A stretch of DNA of 64,000 nt from Sphingomonas sp. (GTDB lineage: Bacteria; Pseudomonadota; Alphaproteobacteria; Sphingomonadales; Sphingomonadaceae). The position numbers were made by a program, and so were the translations under genes. The stretch's first letter is position 1. Each line of letters opens with the position of its first letter. The stretch lies in assembly GCA_013001055.1 (NCBI GenBank), contig JABDNH010000014.1, positions 124,001 to 188,000 of the forward strand, given 5' to 3'. The notes below the pieces were generated by a model. The model had not been told where the DNA came from. It did no database searches and saw nothing but the letters and a program-made list of their open reading frames with translations. This document shows positions 1 to 7,615 of the stretch, piece after piece.

Positions 1-2
1 CG

Positions 3-584
3 GCTGCGGGCATCGATGTGGCGCTGGTCCAAGGAGACGAAATGCTCGACAAGATCACGACGCCTGGCGACTTCGCGCGCGCCGAAGCGCTGGCAGGCCA
101 GACAATGATCCCGCGCACAGGAATGGGCTTCGATGTCCACCAGTTCGCAGGCGAAGGGCCGGTGATGCTCGGCGGTATCGCAGTGCCGCACGACAAGGGG
201 TTGTCGGGGCATAGCGATGCCGATGTCCTGCTGCATGCCATTACCGATGCCTTGCTAGGCGCCGTGAGCCTTGGCGATATCGGTCTTCACTTTCCGCCGT
301 CCGACCCCACATGGAAGGGAGCGGATAGCGAGAAGTTTCTCGCGCATGCCGCCAAGCTGGTGCGCGATATGGGTGCGGTCATCGACAGCGTGGACGCGAC
401 ACTGATTTGCGAAGCGCCAAAAGTCGGCCCGCACCGCGCTGCGATGCAGCAAAATATCGCCCGGATACTCGACCTTGTGCCGGATCGGGTCAGTGTGAAG
501 GCCACGACTACCGAACGACTTGGCTTTACCGGAAGGGGCGAAGGTATAGCTTGCCAGGCTGTCGTCAATGTGAGGATGAAGTAA
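3..584 (+). CDS. ispDF: IspDF, C-terminal part (partial at left edge)
   Basis: Bifunctional MEP-pathway enzyme: IspD makes CDP-methylerythritol and IspF cyclises CDP-ME 2-phosphate to MEcPP. The window opens inside the gene. The first ~35 visible residues ([17 protein letters not shown]) are the end of the IspD domain and the rest is a whole IspF domain. Visible are the metal-site DVH just after the domain boundary, [19 protein letters not shown], and the C-terminal [14 protein letters not shown] block. The frame stays open to the window edge, so the real start lies outside; a GTG at 18 is internal. IspD-IspF fusion is usual in alphaproteobacteria. The stop overlaps the next start (TAATG), so the genes are coupled. 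ispE, two steps between these activities, lies elsewhere in the window at 24740-25540. Confidence 0.95.
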   Translation, partial: AAGIDVALVQGDEMLDKITTPGDFARAEALAGQTMIPRTGMGFDVHQFAGEGPVMLGGIAVPHDKGLSGHSDADVLLHAITDALLGAVSLGDIGLHFPPSDPTWKGADSEKFLAHAAKLVRDMGAVIDSVDATLICEAPKVGPHRAAMQQNIARILDLVPDRVSVKATTTERLGFTGRGEGIACQAVVNVRMK

Positions 585-1078
585 TGGATACGCTGCTGCC
601 CGCAGAATTGGTCGAGAAAGCCCGCGACATTATCGACAAGAATCGCGAGGCACGCCGCCGAATCGCGCTTGCAGAAAGCTGCACGGGTGGTCTTGTCGGT
701 ACCGCACTGACGGAGATTCCAGGCTCCTCCGACGTCTTTGTCGGCAGCCTCGTCACCTATGCCAATAGCGCCAAGCATGTGCAGCTCAGCGTGCCTACCG
801 AAACGCTCGATCGCTGCGGTGCGGTGAGTGCTGAGACCGCCAAGGCCATGGCGCGCGGCGCGCTTCGTATCTCAGGTGCCGATGTGGTGGTGTCGATCAC
901 CGGGGTCGCCGGCCCCGACGGAGGCAGCGAAGAGAAGCCAGTCGGCACGGTCATTTTCGCGCGTGCCATTCGCGGCGAACAGAAGGTGCTGGTTGCCGAA
1001 GAGGCTTTTGCCAATACCGGCCGCGGCGGCGTACGCCTTCAAGCGGCGCTGGCGGCCTTGTCGTTGCTCGAACCATAG
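584..1078 (+). CDS. pncC: CinA C-terminal domain protein (PncC-type NMN amidohydrolase)
   Basis: A 164-residue stand-alone CinA C-terminal (CinA_C) domain. Members deamidate nicotinamide mononucleotide to NaMN in pyridine nucleotide recycling. Seen here: ALAESCTGGLVG near the N-terminus, GSLVTYAN, and SITGVAGPDGGSEEKPVGTV, all family hallmarks. The N-terminal molybdopterin-binding domain of full CinA is absent. The start is the ATG in the TAATG overlap with ispDF; the frame is open further upstream, but that part is only a shadow of ispDF. The last 40 nt overlap the convergent START-domain gene. Confidence 0.9.
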   Translation: MDTLLPAELVEKARDIIDKNREARRRIALAESCTGGLVGTALTEIPGSSDVFVGSLVTYANSAKHVQLSVPTETLDRCGAVSAETAKAMARGALRISGADVVVSITGVAGPDGGSEEKPVGTVIFARAIRGEQKVLVAEEAFANTGRGGVRLQAALAALSLLEP

Positions 1079-1497
1079 AGCTGTGCGGCACGATTCTCGA
1101 AAGCCTGGGTCATGCGGCGCAGCGCGCGGTCGAACATCTGCCCGGCAAGGCTCTCGAAGATCCGGCTCTTGAAAGCGAAATCGACCTCGAAACAGAGATC
1201 GGTACCGCCCTCGGCGGGTTTGAACGTCCACACATTGTGGAGAAATTTCAGCGGGCCTTCCACATAGTCGACGGTAACGCGGTCGGGACGCTCTTTTTGC
1301 ACCCGGCTGGTGAAGCGTTCCTTGAAAGCCTTGAAGCCGACGATGAGGTCGGCGACCATTTCCTCTTCGCTGTTGGAGCGCACGCGTACCGCGCTGACCC
1401 AAGGCAGGAATTCGTCATAGCGCCCGACATCCGCCACCAGATCGAACAACTGTTCGGGCGTATAGGGAAGGAAACGTGTTTCGCTATGCCTTGGCAT
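1039..1497 (-). CDS. COQ10/RatA family START-domain protein
   Basis: A 152-residue polyketide-cyclase/START-like protein of the COQ10/RatA family. In mitochondria and alphaproteobacteria COQ10 homologues bind ubiquinone and help its delivery to the respiratory chain; the E. coli homologue RatA was described as a ribosome-association toxin. Typical family segments seen: [49 protein letters not shown] and [12 protein letters not shown]. It starts inside the end of lipA (14-nt overlap), so it is the second gene of a lipA operon. Its 3' end overlaps pncC by 40 nt on the other strand. A ubiquinone-linked role is more likely than toxin activity here. Confidence 0.88.
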   Translation of the reverse strand: MPRHSETRFLPYTPEQLFDLVADVGRYDEFLPWVSAVRVRSNSEEEMVADLIVGFKAFKERFTSRVQKERPDRVTVDYVEGPLKFLHNVWTFKPAEGGTDLCFEVDFAFKSRIFESLAGQMFDRALRRMTQAFENRAAQLYGSSNDKAASAA

Positions 1498-2398
1498 GTT
1501 TGGCTTCGCGGGCCTTCTGCATTTTCGCGAAATCGTCGCCGGCGTGATAGCTAGAGCGCGTCAGCGGGCTCGCCGCGACCAGCAGAAAACCCTTGGCGCG
1601 CGCGATCGTCGCGTAGGCATCGAAGGTCTGCGGCGTGACGAACTCCTCGACATTGGCGTGCTTGGGCGTCGGTTGGAGATATTGGCCCATCGTCAGGAAA
1701 TCGATGTCGGCCGAACGCATGTCATCCATCACCTGGTGCACTTCGAGCCGCTGTTCGCCGAGCCCGACCATGATACCCGACTTGGTGAAGATGGTCGGAT
1801 CGAGCTTCTTTACGGTCTCTAGCAGACGGATCGACGCATAATAGCGCGCGCCCGGCCGAATCGTCGGATAGAGCCGCGGCACGGTTTCGAGATTGTGATT
1901 AAAGACGTCGGGCTTTGCATCGACGATGCGCTCGATCGCCTGTTCGTGCTTGCCACGAAAATCGGGCGTCAGGATTTCGATTGTCGTCTTGGGTGTGCGC
2001 TTGCGCAGCGCCTCGATCACCTTGACGAATTGCCCTGCCCCACCATCGGGGAGATCGTCGCGGTCGACCGAGGTGATGACGATGTGGTTGAGCCCGGTCT
2101 CGGCCGCCATGGTCGCGACATTCTCCGGCTCCATCGGGTCGACGATGCGCGGCATCCCTGTCTTTACGTTGCAGAACGCACAGGCGCGCGTGCACGTGTC
2201 GCCAAGGATCATGACCGTCGCGTGCTTCTTGGTCCAGCATTCGCCAATGTTCGGGCACGCCGCTTCTTCGCAAACAGTCGTGAGGTTCAGCCCACGCATC
2301 AGCTTGCGGGTCTCGTTATAGCCTTCGCTGACAGGCGCCTTGACTCGAATCCAGTCGGGCTTGCGCTTGCGAGGCTGCGGGTTGAGCGGCGCATTCAT
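1484..2398 (-). CDS. lipA: Lipoyl synthase
   Basis: Radical SAM enzyme (304 aa) that inserts two sulfurs into protein-bound octanoyl groups to make lipoyl cofactor, needed by pyruvate dehydrogenase (pdhAB are in this window). Both iron-sulfur motifs are visible: the auxiliary cluster [13 protein letters not shown] near residue 43 and the radical [13 protein letters not shown] near residue 68. The conserved GLGE and the C-terminal LTRSSYHA, whose Ser ligates the auxiliary cluster, are also present. Length is normal. It is followed by the COQ10-like gene with a 14-nt overlap and is divergent from the carbonic anhydrase gene. Confidence 0.97.
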   Translation of the reverse strand: MNAPLNPQPRKRKPDWIRVKAPVSEGYNETRKLMRGLNLTTVCEEAACPNIGECWTKKHATVMILGDTCTRACAFCNVKTGMPRIVDPMEPENVATMAAETGLNHIVITSVDRDDLPDGGAGQFVKVIEALRKRTPKTTIEILTPDFRGKHEQAIERIVDAKPDVFNHNLETVPRLYPTIRPGARYYASIRLLETVKKLDPTIFTKSGIMVGLGEQRLEVHQVMDDMRSADIDFLTMGQYLQPTPKHANVEEFVTPQTFDAYATIARAKGFLLVAASPLTRSSYHAGDDFAKMQKAREAKHAKA

Positions 2399-2455
2399 GA
2401 GGGCGACTTAGCGATGCCCCTTGCGCACCACAAGGGTGTGCGGCATTTGGGCGCC

Positions 2456-3076
2456 ATGAACGCATTCACGACGCTGCTTGACGGCTACCATCGCTTTCGT
2501 CGCAACGATTACCAGCGCCAGCGTGCGCGCTGGTCCGAATTGGCAGAGGGACAAGCTCCGCCGGTGATGATCATCAGCTGTTGCGACAGTCGGGTCGATC
2601 CCGCGACAATCTTCGATATCGAGCCGGGGCAGGCCTTCGTTCTTCGCAACGTCGCCAACCTCGTTCCGCCCTACCAGCCCGACGGCGGGCTCCACGGCGT
2701 TTCATCGGCGATCGAATTCGCCGTCACGGGTTTGAAGGTCCAGCATATCGTGGTCATGGGTCATGCCAGTTGCGGCGGCATTGCCGCAGCGCTTGCTGGC
2801 GGCGATCAAGGCGAACAGGGCGAAAGCTTCGTCGATAGCTGGATCAAGCTTATCGAGGAGCCGCGCGATGCGGTCGTCAACAGTGACTGCGATGACAAGC
2901 AGACTGCCCTGGAGCAGGCCGCGATTGTTCACAGCCTCGCGAACCTGCGCACCTTCCCGTACGTGAGAGATGGCGAGGCCGCGGGGACGCTTTCGCTCCA
3001 CGGCTGCCATTTCGGCATCGCAAAAGGGATACTCACCATCCTCGACGAAGAAAGCGGCGAGTTCAGGCCAGACTAG
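2456..3076 (+). CDS. Beta-class carbonic anhydrase
   Basis: Zinc enzyme interconverting CO2 and bicarbonate (206 aa from the chosen ATG). The beta-class signature is complete: the CxDSR motif with Cys42, Asp44 and Arg46, and the second zinc pair His103 and Cys106 in GHASCGG. The start at 2456 (MNAFTTLLDGYHRF) gives the usual family N-terminus; an in-frame ATG at 2414 would add 14 unusual residues. The open frame extends still further back but only as a shadow of lipA. Only about 57 nt separate it from lipA, so the two share a divergent promoter region. The stop overlaps the convergent lipoprotein gene by 4 nt. Confidence 0.93.
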   Translation: MNAFTTLLDGYHRFRRNDYQRQRARWSELAEGQAPPVMIISCCDSRVDPATIFDIEPGQAFVLRNVANLVPPYQPDGGLHGVSSAIEFAVTGLKVQHIVVMGHASCGGIAAALAGGDQGEQGESFVDSWIKLIEEPRDAVVNSDCDDKQTALEQAAIVHSLANLRTFPYVRDGEAAGTLSLHGCHFGIAKGILTILDEESGEFRPD

Positions 3077-3405
3077 CAGCGCGCGTCGTAGTCGTAGACC
3101 GGGTAGCCGTCTTCATCGACATAATAGCAGTCGCCATAACTGTCGCGGCGATAACGGCGACGTTCCGCCACGCCGCCTGCCACGGCACCGACCGCAGCGC
3201 CCGCAAGCGCGCCTTCGGTTGTGGAAATCCCATCGACGACCGAACCGACCACGGCGCCCGCGACAGCACCAATCACCGCGCCTTCGACGGCGCCGTTACC
3301 TGATCGGCGGTCGTCATAACGATCATATCCGTACCCATACCCGTTGGTTGCACATGCGCCGAGACCAAGACTGGCGGTTGCGACCAGCAAGAGAGGCTTC
3401 TTCAT
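3073..3405 (-). CDS. Glycine-zipper (2TM) outer-membrane lipoprotein, small
   Basis: A 110-residue predicted lipoprotein. An N-terminal signal MKKPLLLVATASLGLGAC ends in a lipobox (LGAC). A Tyr/Gly/Asp-rich stretch follows, then a glycine-zipper segment with repeated AVIGAVAGAVVG / GALAGAAVGAVAGG, and an acidic Tyr-rich C-terminus. This resembles SmpA/Rick_17kDa-type surface antigens. The start is the ATG preceded by GGAG at 6-nt spacing rather than an ATG 12 nt upstream. Function is unknown; the family is linked to cell-envelope integrity. Confidence 0.8.
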   Translation of the reverse strand: MKKPLLLVATASLGLGACATNGYGYGYDRYDDRRSGNGAVEGAVIGAVAGAVVGSVVDGISTTEGALAGAAVGAVAGGVAERRRYRRDSYGDCYYVDEDGYPVYDYDARC

Positions 3406-3507
3406 ATTTAGCTCCATCTTTCAATGGCGCCGCGAATGACTTTCGCACACGCCGCTTTGCTTCAGCACTCGATGCGCTATGCTTCTCACAAAGGATTTGA
3501 ACCTGAC

Positions 3508-4239
3508 ATGACTGACCGAAACGATTCTCCTGAACGCGAGCTCAACATCGCTTTGCTGATCGACGCCGATAACGCGTCGCCCGACCATCTTGACGAGGTG
3601 CTGACGGTGCTGGCCGAGCTGGGTGAGATCAATATCCGCCGCATCTATGGCAATTGGTCCAAGACGCAGCTGAAGAATTGGGGCACGCTGACGGGGCGGC
3701 ACTCGCTGGTCCCGGTTCAACAGTTCGACATCACCAAGGGCAAGTCGGCGACCGATATGCGCATGGTGATCGACGCCATGGACCTGCTCTACCGTGGCAC
3801 TGTCGAGGGCTTTGGCATCATGAGTTCGGACAGCGACTTCCTCCCCCTCGCCCAACGCATTCGCGAAGACGGTCTTCCCGTCTACGGTTTTGGCCAGGAC
3901 AAGACGCCGGTCGGCTTCCGCCAGGCCTGCACGCGCTTTTTCGATGTCGACAAGCTCGGCAATGGCAAAAACAACGGGGGCAGCGACAAAGGCAAAAATG
4001 CCGGACCGCGCGTCGATGAGGAGCTGACCGAATTATTGGGTAATGCATGGAAGGCATCCAAGCGCGACGAAGAAGGCTATGCCGCCCTCTCGGAAATCGG
4101 GCAGCGCGCCAAGGCGGTCTCCAGCTTCGCGGTGCGCAACTACGGCTATACGCGGCTATCCGATCTCGTCAGCGAGCTTGACAATTTCGAAGTCAAGAAA
4201 GGCGACGATAATCGTTTGATCGTGAAGCGCCTGCGGTAA
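3508..4239 (+). CDS. NYN-domain / OST-HTH (LabA-like) protein
   Basis: A 243-residue protein with an N-terminal NYN (PIN-like) nuclease fold: acidic LLIDADNAS near residues 17-24, a central block, and SSDSDFLPLAQRIREDG holding the second Asp cluster. It ends in an OST-HTH/LOTUS-type domain (about residues 168-243, VDEELTELLGNAWKAS to LIVKRLR), a predicted RNA-binding module. Families with this architecture are thought to be RNases, but few are characterised. The ATG at 3508 is chosen because the alignable core starts right after it; an AAAGGA lies 12 nt upstream. An ATG at 3472 is possible. Confidence 0.85.
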   Translation: MTDRNDSPERELNIALLIDADNASPDHLDEVLTVLAELGEINIRRIYGNWSKTQLKNWGTLTGRHSLVPVQQFDITKGKSATDMRMVIDAMDLLYRGTVEGFGIMSSDSDFLPLAQRIREDGLPVYGFGQDKTPVGFRQACTRFFDVDKLGNGKNNGGSDKGKNAGPRVDEELTELLGNAWKASKRDEEGYAALSEIGQRAKAVSSFAVRNYGYTRLSDLVSELDNFEVKKGDDNRLIVKRLR

Positions 4240-4270
4240 GTCGAGGCGCGATATCGCTGCCAATGCATTG

Positions 4271-4291
4271 ATCTCCTGAAGAAAAGGAGAT
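4271..4291 (+). promoter_or_regulatory. RBS-pairing leader hairpin
   Basis: ATCTCC (4271-4276) and GGAGAT (4286-4291) form a perfect 6-bp inverted repeat around a 9-nt loop. The right arm is the Shine-Dalgarno sequence of the flavin protein gene at 4299. The left arm begins the octamer CTCCTGAA that also precedes the genes at 35626 and 44013. No good EcfG or sigma-70 promoter could be placed directly upstream. Confidence 0.5.
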
Positions 4292-4298
4292 TTTCGTG

Positions 4299-4826
4299 AT
4301 GTTTTTCCAAAATGATAAGACGGACGCCGAAGTGCGTGCCGACCTTGAAGAGAAGCTTTGGGACGGACTTTCGTCGAGCAGCCCGTTCGTGATGCTTGGT
4401 CTCAACGGGGTCGAAGACAGCCGAACGCGCCCGATGACCGCCCAGATCGACGAGGTCGATGGCAGCAAGACCATCTACTTCTTCGCGGACAAGCGCGAAC
4501 ACCTCGTCAAGGGCCTGTCGGAAAGCTCGGATGCGGTCGCAACATTTGTTTCCAAGGGCCACGATATCTTCGCGCACATTCACGGCCGTCTCGTCATCGA
4601 CAATGATCGTGCCGTGATCGAACGGTTGTGGAACCCGATGATTGCGGCTTGGTATGAAGGCGATCAGGATGATCCCAACCTTGCCCTGCTACGGTTCGAC
4701 ACACGTATGGCCAACGTGTGGGAGGCGTCTGGCCTCGAGCACCTGAAGGCGGCCGCAATCGAAGCGTTCGGCGGTGACGCCGACACGCCCGATTACGATG
4801 ACAAGCGCGCAGACGTGGAGCTTTAA
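4299..4826 (+). CDS. Pyridoxamine-phosphate-oxidase-like general stress flavoprotein
   Basis: A 175-residue split-barrel protein of the general stress protein 26 type. Such proteins bind FMN or F420-like flavins, and plant-associated homologues have stress roles; the reaction here is unknown. Seen: RPMTAQIDE, TIYFFADKREHLVKGL, DIFAHIHGRLVI and ERLWNPMIAAWY, typical for the family. ATG 4299 has an AAGGAGA Shine-Dalgarno at about 9 nt; the GTG three bases earlier is also possible. That Shine-Dalgarno sits in a small hairpin. The gene overlaps the next reading frame (TAATG), so the two are translated together. Confidence 0.85.
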   Translation: MFFQNDKTDAEVRADLEEKLWDGLSSSSPFVMLGLNGVEDSRTRPMTAQIDEVDGSKTIYFFADKREHLVKGLSESSDAVATFVSKGHDIFAHIHGRLVIDNDRAVIERLWNPMIAAWYEGDQDDPNLALLRFDTRMANVWEASGLEHLKAAAIEAFGGDADTPDYDDKRADVEL

Positions 4827-5074
4827 TGATGACCAACAAGAAACTTGATCGACGCACCGAAACCGCAAAGCGCAACGACGACAGCGACATGATCGACGAG
4901 GCGGTCGACACGCCGTCGCAGCAAGGTCGCAGCCAGGGCAACCTCAATACCGATATCGGGACGCAGGCTGCTGAAGAACGGATCTCGGATCCCGATGCGA
5001 CCGAAGGCGTTACAAAACAGGACATGATCGACCACGGGATGTTTGATTTTTCGGACAATCGAGGCGATCGTTGA
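4826..5074 (+). CDS. Small acidic hypothetical protein
   Basis: An 82-residue (or 81 from the second ATG) hydrophilic protein rich in Asp, Glu, Gln, Asn and Thr, without Cys, signal or membrane segment, and probably largely disordered. I do not recognise a family. It begins inside the stop codon of the stress flavoprotein gene (TAATG), which makes co-translation and a shared stress role likely. A good intrinsic terminator follows at 5134-5170. Confidence 0.7.
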   Translation: MMTNKKLDRRTETAKRNDDSDMIDEAVDTPSQQGRSQGNLNTDIGTQAAEERISDPDATEGVTKQDMIDHGMFDFSDNRGDR

Positions 5075-5133
5075 GCCACTGCTCGGCCGGCCGTCGCTTA
5101 TCGTAGCACACACCTTCGGTCGGAATTGATGGG

Positions 5134-5170
5134 AAAGGGTGCGGCCTTCGGGCTCGCGCCCTTTTTCTTT
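5134..5170 (+). terminator. Intrinsic terminator after the stress flavoprotein pair
   Basis: AAAGGG (5134-5139) pairs with CCCTTT (5159-5164), and an inner GCG/CGC pair lies around a TTCG-containing loop. A T-rich tail TTTTTCTTT follows. It ends the unit 4299-5074. Confidence 0.75.
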
Positions 5171-5250
5171 GACCGCTTCCCCAACTCGTCGAGTTCCAGT
5201 TGAAAATGCGCGCGCTGACGCCGATATCCTATTGTCGAAAAGGGAGTGGC

Positions 5251-5850
5251 ATGAAGGGTTTTATGTGGATTGCGGCGTGCGGAGCTGCGGCTCTTGTCGG
5301 TGGCACCGTGCGCCAAGTGCCGGTGATCATGGACGCGTTCGACGAAGTCCGGTCGGAAATCACGATCGAAAATGACGGCGATACCATCCGGATTGGCGGT
5401 CGTGATCGCGGCGATTCCGCGTTCGACCGCGCACAGGCGGAAATCGACGCGGCGCTGGCTGGTGAACGCACCGAGAGCGACACCGCTTCGGATCAATTGG
5501 AAGCGATCGAGGCGGCCACCACGGCGCTCTCCCAAGCCGATGCCGAGGTTCTGGCAATCGCCGATAACGAAGAACTTTCCGCTGACGAGCGCGCGGAGCA
5601 ACTCGCTGCTGCGTTGGCCAAACGCGAAGAGGCCGTCTCGCGGCTTGAATCGCTGACCGACGAAAATGCCGATGCCGCCCCCGGCGAACAGGTATCCGCC
5701 GATGTCGCCGGCGCGCTTTCCGAACTGGCCAGGGTTGCGGAGGAAGCCGGCGAAGAAGTGTCCGACGAAGAGCGCGAAGAAATTCGCGAAGCGGCGCAGG
5801 ATCTGCGCGATGAAATCGCCGACACCGTGCGCGATGCGGTGCGCAATTAA
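5251..5850 (+). CDS. Membrane-anchored acidic helical protein, hypothetical
   Basis: A 199-residue protein. Residues 1-20 are a hydrophobic signal/anchor (WIAACGAAALVGGTV). The rest is hydrophilic and acidic, dominated by Ala/Glu/Asp-rich helix-forming stretches, particularly EEAGEEVSDEEREEIREAAQ near the C-terminus, and is probably coiled coil in the periplasm. ATG 5251 has a clean GGGAG Shine-Dalgarno 4 nt upstream; an in-frame start at 5200 lacks one. I do not recognise a family. The neighbour at 5956 has the same plan, an N-terminal anchor plus long charged helix. Confidence 0.75.
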   Translation: MKGFMWIAACGAAALVGGTVRQVPVIMDAFDEVRSEITIENDGDTIRIGGRDRGDSAFDRAQAEIDAALAGERTESDTASDQLEAIEAATTALSQADAEVLAIADNEELSADERAEQLAAALAKREEAVSRLESLTDENADAAPGEQVSADVAGALSELARVAEEAGEEVSDEEREEIREAAQDLRDEIADTVRDAVRN

Positions 5851-5900
5851 AAAAGCACGGCTCGGAACGCTGCGGTCCGGCCCCTTCCACCAGATTGTCC

Positions 5901-5929
5901 TTGGCCCGCGAGGCTCTTCACTGTATGAT
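5901..5929 (+). promoter_or_regulatory. Sigma-70 type promoter for the 5956 gene
   Basis: TTGGCC (5901-5906) and TATGAT (5924-5929) are separated by exactly 17 nt. Expected transcription starts near 5936, about 20 nt before the GTG start. The -10 box overlaps the left arm of the palindrome at 5920-5943. Confidence 0.6.
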
Positions 5930-5943
5930 GTGAGTGATACAGT
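5920..5943. promoter_or_regulatory. Operator-like inverted repeat ACTGTAT-N10-ATACAGT
   Basis: Perfect 7-bp arms, ACTGTAT at 5920-5926 and ATACAGT at 5937-5943, span the -10 box and probable start point of the promoter at 5901-5929. Most of the left arm should lie upstream of the transcript, so a DNA operator for a dimeric repressor fits better than an RNA hairpin. The regulator is not identifiable from the window. Confidence 0.5.
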
Positions 5944-5955
5944 AAGAGGTGTGCC

Positions 5956-6579
5956 GTGAATAAGATTGCAGGACTGATCGTCATCCCGGCAGCCGCGTTG
6001 GTGATGGTCGGTGGCTGGGCTTTCTGGGCCGAGGCACTCGGCGAAGGAACGGGCGTGGACGGATTGACCGAGCATGTCGATCAGCGGATCGATAGCATCG
6101 ACCGCGCGGTCGAACGGGTCGACCGCACCGTGGACCGGGTTGATCAGCTGGTCGAACAGCGCGTGGAAGCGGTGGACCGCATTGTCGAGGCGAACGACCG
6201 TCGTATCGACGCCATCGATCGTGCCGTGTCGCGCAGTGTCGATGGCGCCAACCCCGATTTCACGCGCGCGCTCGACCGGCTGCAAGTGCAGGTCGATGCC
6301 GGCGAACTGACGCAGCGTGAAGCCGTGCGGCAAGCGGTGCAGGTGTCGATGGATAGCGGCGCAGAAGTGCCGCAATCGATCGCCCGAACCGAAGAGGAGC
6401 TGGCCCGGACGAAGGCGGAGGCAGCGCAGCAGATTGCCGACTCCAAGGCCCAGATCGGGGCGCTGCGCGAAAGCGGTGCGATCAGCCAGGAACATTATTC
6501 CCGGCTGCTGGCAAAAGTGTCCGGGCTCGAGCAACGACTGGAAGTCGAAGCGCCTGTCCGAAATTCGCAAAGCGAATAG
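5956..6579 (+). CDS. Anchored coiled-coil protein with VDR repeats, hypothetical
   Basis: A 207-residue protein starting at GTG, with AAGAGG 6 nt upstream. Residues 5-25 form one membrane segment. Residues ~38-95 are a nearly continuous run of short repeats (variants of IDRAVERVD, VDRTVDRVD, AVDRIVEAND) with strong heptad spacing, predicted as a long coiled coil. A second helical region, EEELARTKAEAAQQIADSKAQ, lies near the end. No Cys and no enzymatic motif. Family not recognised; a periplasmic or cytoplasmic structural/tethering protein is a guess. It has its own promoter with an overlapping palindrome, so it is probably regulated. Confidence 0.75.
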   Translation: MNKIAGLIVIPAAALVMVGGWAFWAEALGEGTGVDGLTEHVDQRIDSIDRAVERVDRTVDRVDQLVEQRVEAVDRIVEANDRRIDAIDRAVSRSVDGANPDFTRALDRLQVQVDAGELTQREAVRQAVQVSMDSGAEVPQSIARTEEELARTKAEAAQQIADSKAQIGALRESGAISQEHYSRLLAKVSGLEQRLEVEAPVRNSQSE

Positions 6580-6619
6580 GCTGTTCGCTTTCCCGGCAGA
6601 GTGGTAGGCCCCCTGCCCC

Positions 6620-7198
6620 ATGGATACCCCGCAAACGCTCGATGACGTGAGGGCCGATATCGCTCGCCGCCTCGTCGATGCTGCTTCCGATCGGTCCAAC
6701 TCGATGCATGTGCCGGTGGTTGGCACCGCCGATGGCGACATGCGGATCATGGTTCTGCGCGATTATGACCCGGAAACACGCACGCTGCGTTTCCACACCG
6801 ATGCGCGTAGCCCCAAGGTGGCGACAATCGAGGCCGATCCGGCGATGGGCGTCTTGTTCTACGACAAGGCCGCGAAAGTGCAGATACGCTGCCGCGGGCG
6901 CGGGCGGATCGAGCGGACGGGCGCAATAGCGGACGCAGCCTGGGCCGCGGGGACCAATTTTGCCAAGCGCTGCTATCTTGCGCCGCAGGCACCCAGTTCG
7001 GCGAGCGAAGAACCGACAAGTAACCTGCCGAGCGAATATGAGAACGCGGAGCCCGATGATGCGGCGGTCAAAGCGGGGCGCGAGAATTTCTCGGTGCTGC
7101 TGATCGAGCTGGAGCGGATCGACTGGCTTCACCTTGCCCATAGCGGGCATCGGCGCGCAGTGTTTGACGGTGATGCGGGGCATTGGGTGGCCCCGTAA
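6620..7198 (+). CDS. Pyridoxamine 5'-phosphate oxidase family flavoprotein
   Basis: A 192-residue FMN-binding split-barrel protein of the PNPOx-related (Alr4036-like) type. Seen: RIMVLRDYDPETRTLRFHTDARSPKV, GVLFYDKAAKVQIRCRGRGRIE, a WAAGTNFAKRCYLAP segment, and a C-terminal IELERIDWLHLAHSGHRRAVF ending. These are the strand pattern and C-terminal substrate-side motif of PNPOx relatives. It is unlike the other split-barrel protein at 4299. Whether it oxidises pyridoxamine phosphate cannot be told from sequence. DUF2200 follows 12 nt downstream, probably co-transcribed. Confidence 0.85.
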   Translation: MDTPQTLDDVRADIARRLVDAASDRSNSMHVPVVGTADGDMRIMVLRDYDPETRTLRFHTDARSPKVATIEADPAMGVLFYDKAAKVQIRCRGRGRIERTGAIADAAWAAGTNFAKRCYLAPQAPSSASEEPTSNLPSEYENAEPDDAAVKAGRENFSVLLIELERIDWLHLAHSGHRRAVFDGDAGHWVAP

Positions 7199-7210
7199 GG
7201 GAGGACAGAT

Positions 7211-7576
7211 ATGGCAGACGATCCCAAGCTCGAGCGTGTTTATGCGATGATCTTCGGCAAGGTCTATCCGATGTATGTCGCCAAGGCCGAGAAGAAGGGC
7301 CGCACCAAGGCCGAGGTGGACGAGATCATCATGTGGCTGACGGGCTATGACGAAGCGGGGCTTGCCAAGGTGATCGCGGACGAAGCCAGTTTCCGCGATT
7401 TCTTCGAGGATGCGCCCGCGATGAACCCCGACCGCGAACTGATCACCGGCGTGGTCTGCGGCGTGCGGGTGGAAGAGGTCGACGCCCCGCTAATGCGCGA
7501 AATCCGCTTCCTCGACAAACTCATTGACGAGCTCGCCAAGGGCAAGGCGATGGAGAAGATTTTGCGGGCAAACTAG
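7211..7576 (+). CDS. DUF2200 family protein
   Basis: A 121-residue cytoplasmic protein matching DUF2200 over its whole length: [54 protein letters not shown] and the ending [24 protein letters not shown]. Function is unknown. GGGAGG lies directly upstream of the ATG. It ends before a convergent hairpin at 7589-7615 that separates it from the minus-strand DUF5677 gene. Confidence 0.88.
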   Translation: MADDPKLERVYAMIFGKVYPMYVAKAEKKGRTKAEVDEIIMWLTGYDEAGLAKVIADEASFRDFFEDAPAMNPDRELITGVVCGVRVEEVDAPLMREIRFLDKLIDELAKGKAMEKILRAN

Positions 7577-7588
7577 GCGTCTTGGGGA

Positions 7589-7615
7589 ACAGCTAAACTT
7601 TTATTCTTTAGCTGT
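7589..7615. terminator. Convergent hairpin, possible bidirectional terminator
   Basis: ACAGCTAAA (7589-7597) and TTTAGCTGT (7607-7615) are a perfect 9-bp inverted repeat around a T-rich 9-nt loop. It lies between the converging DUF2200 and DUF5677 genes and contains the stop codon of the latter. There is no long T-run after either arm, so efficiency is uncertain. Confidence 0.5.

Noticed and set aside
1895-2455. Long N-terminal extension of the carbonic anhydrase frame
   Set aside because: It is only the shadow of lipA; the family start is at 2456.
4245-4269. Degenerate EcfG-like box GGCGC-N16-CATT before the flavoprotein gene
   Set aside because: Two mismatches in the -35 and a changed -10; not enough to call a promoter.
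5098-6750. A 550-codon open frame on the minus strand across two coiled-coil genes
   Set aside because: It is antisense to two genes with good starts and Shine-Dalgarno signals, its protein is Arg/His/Phe-rich low-complexity with no motif, and long antisense frames are expected in GC-rich DNA.
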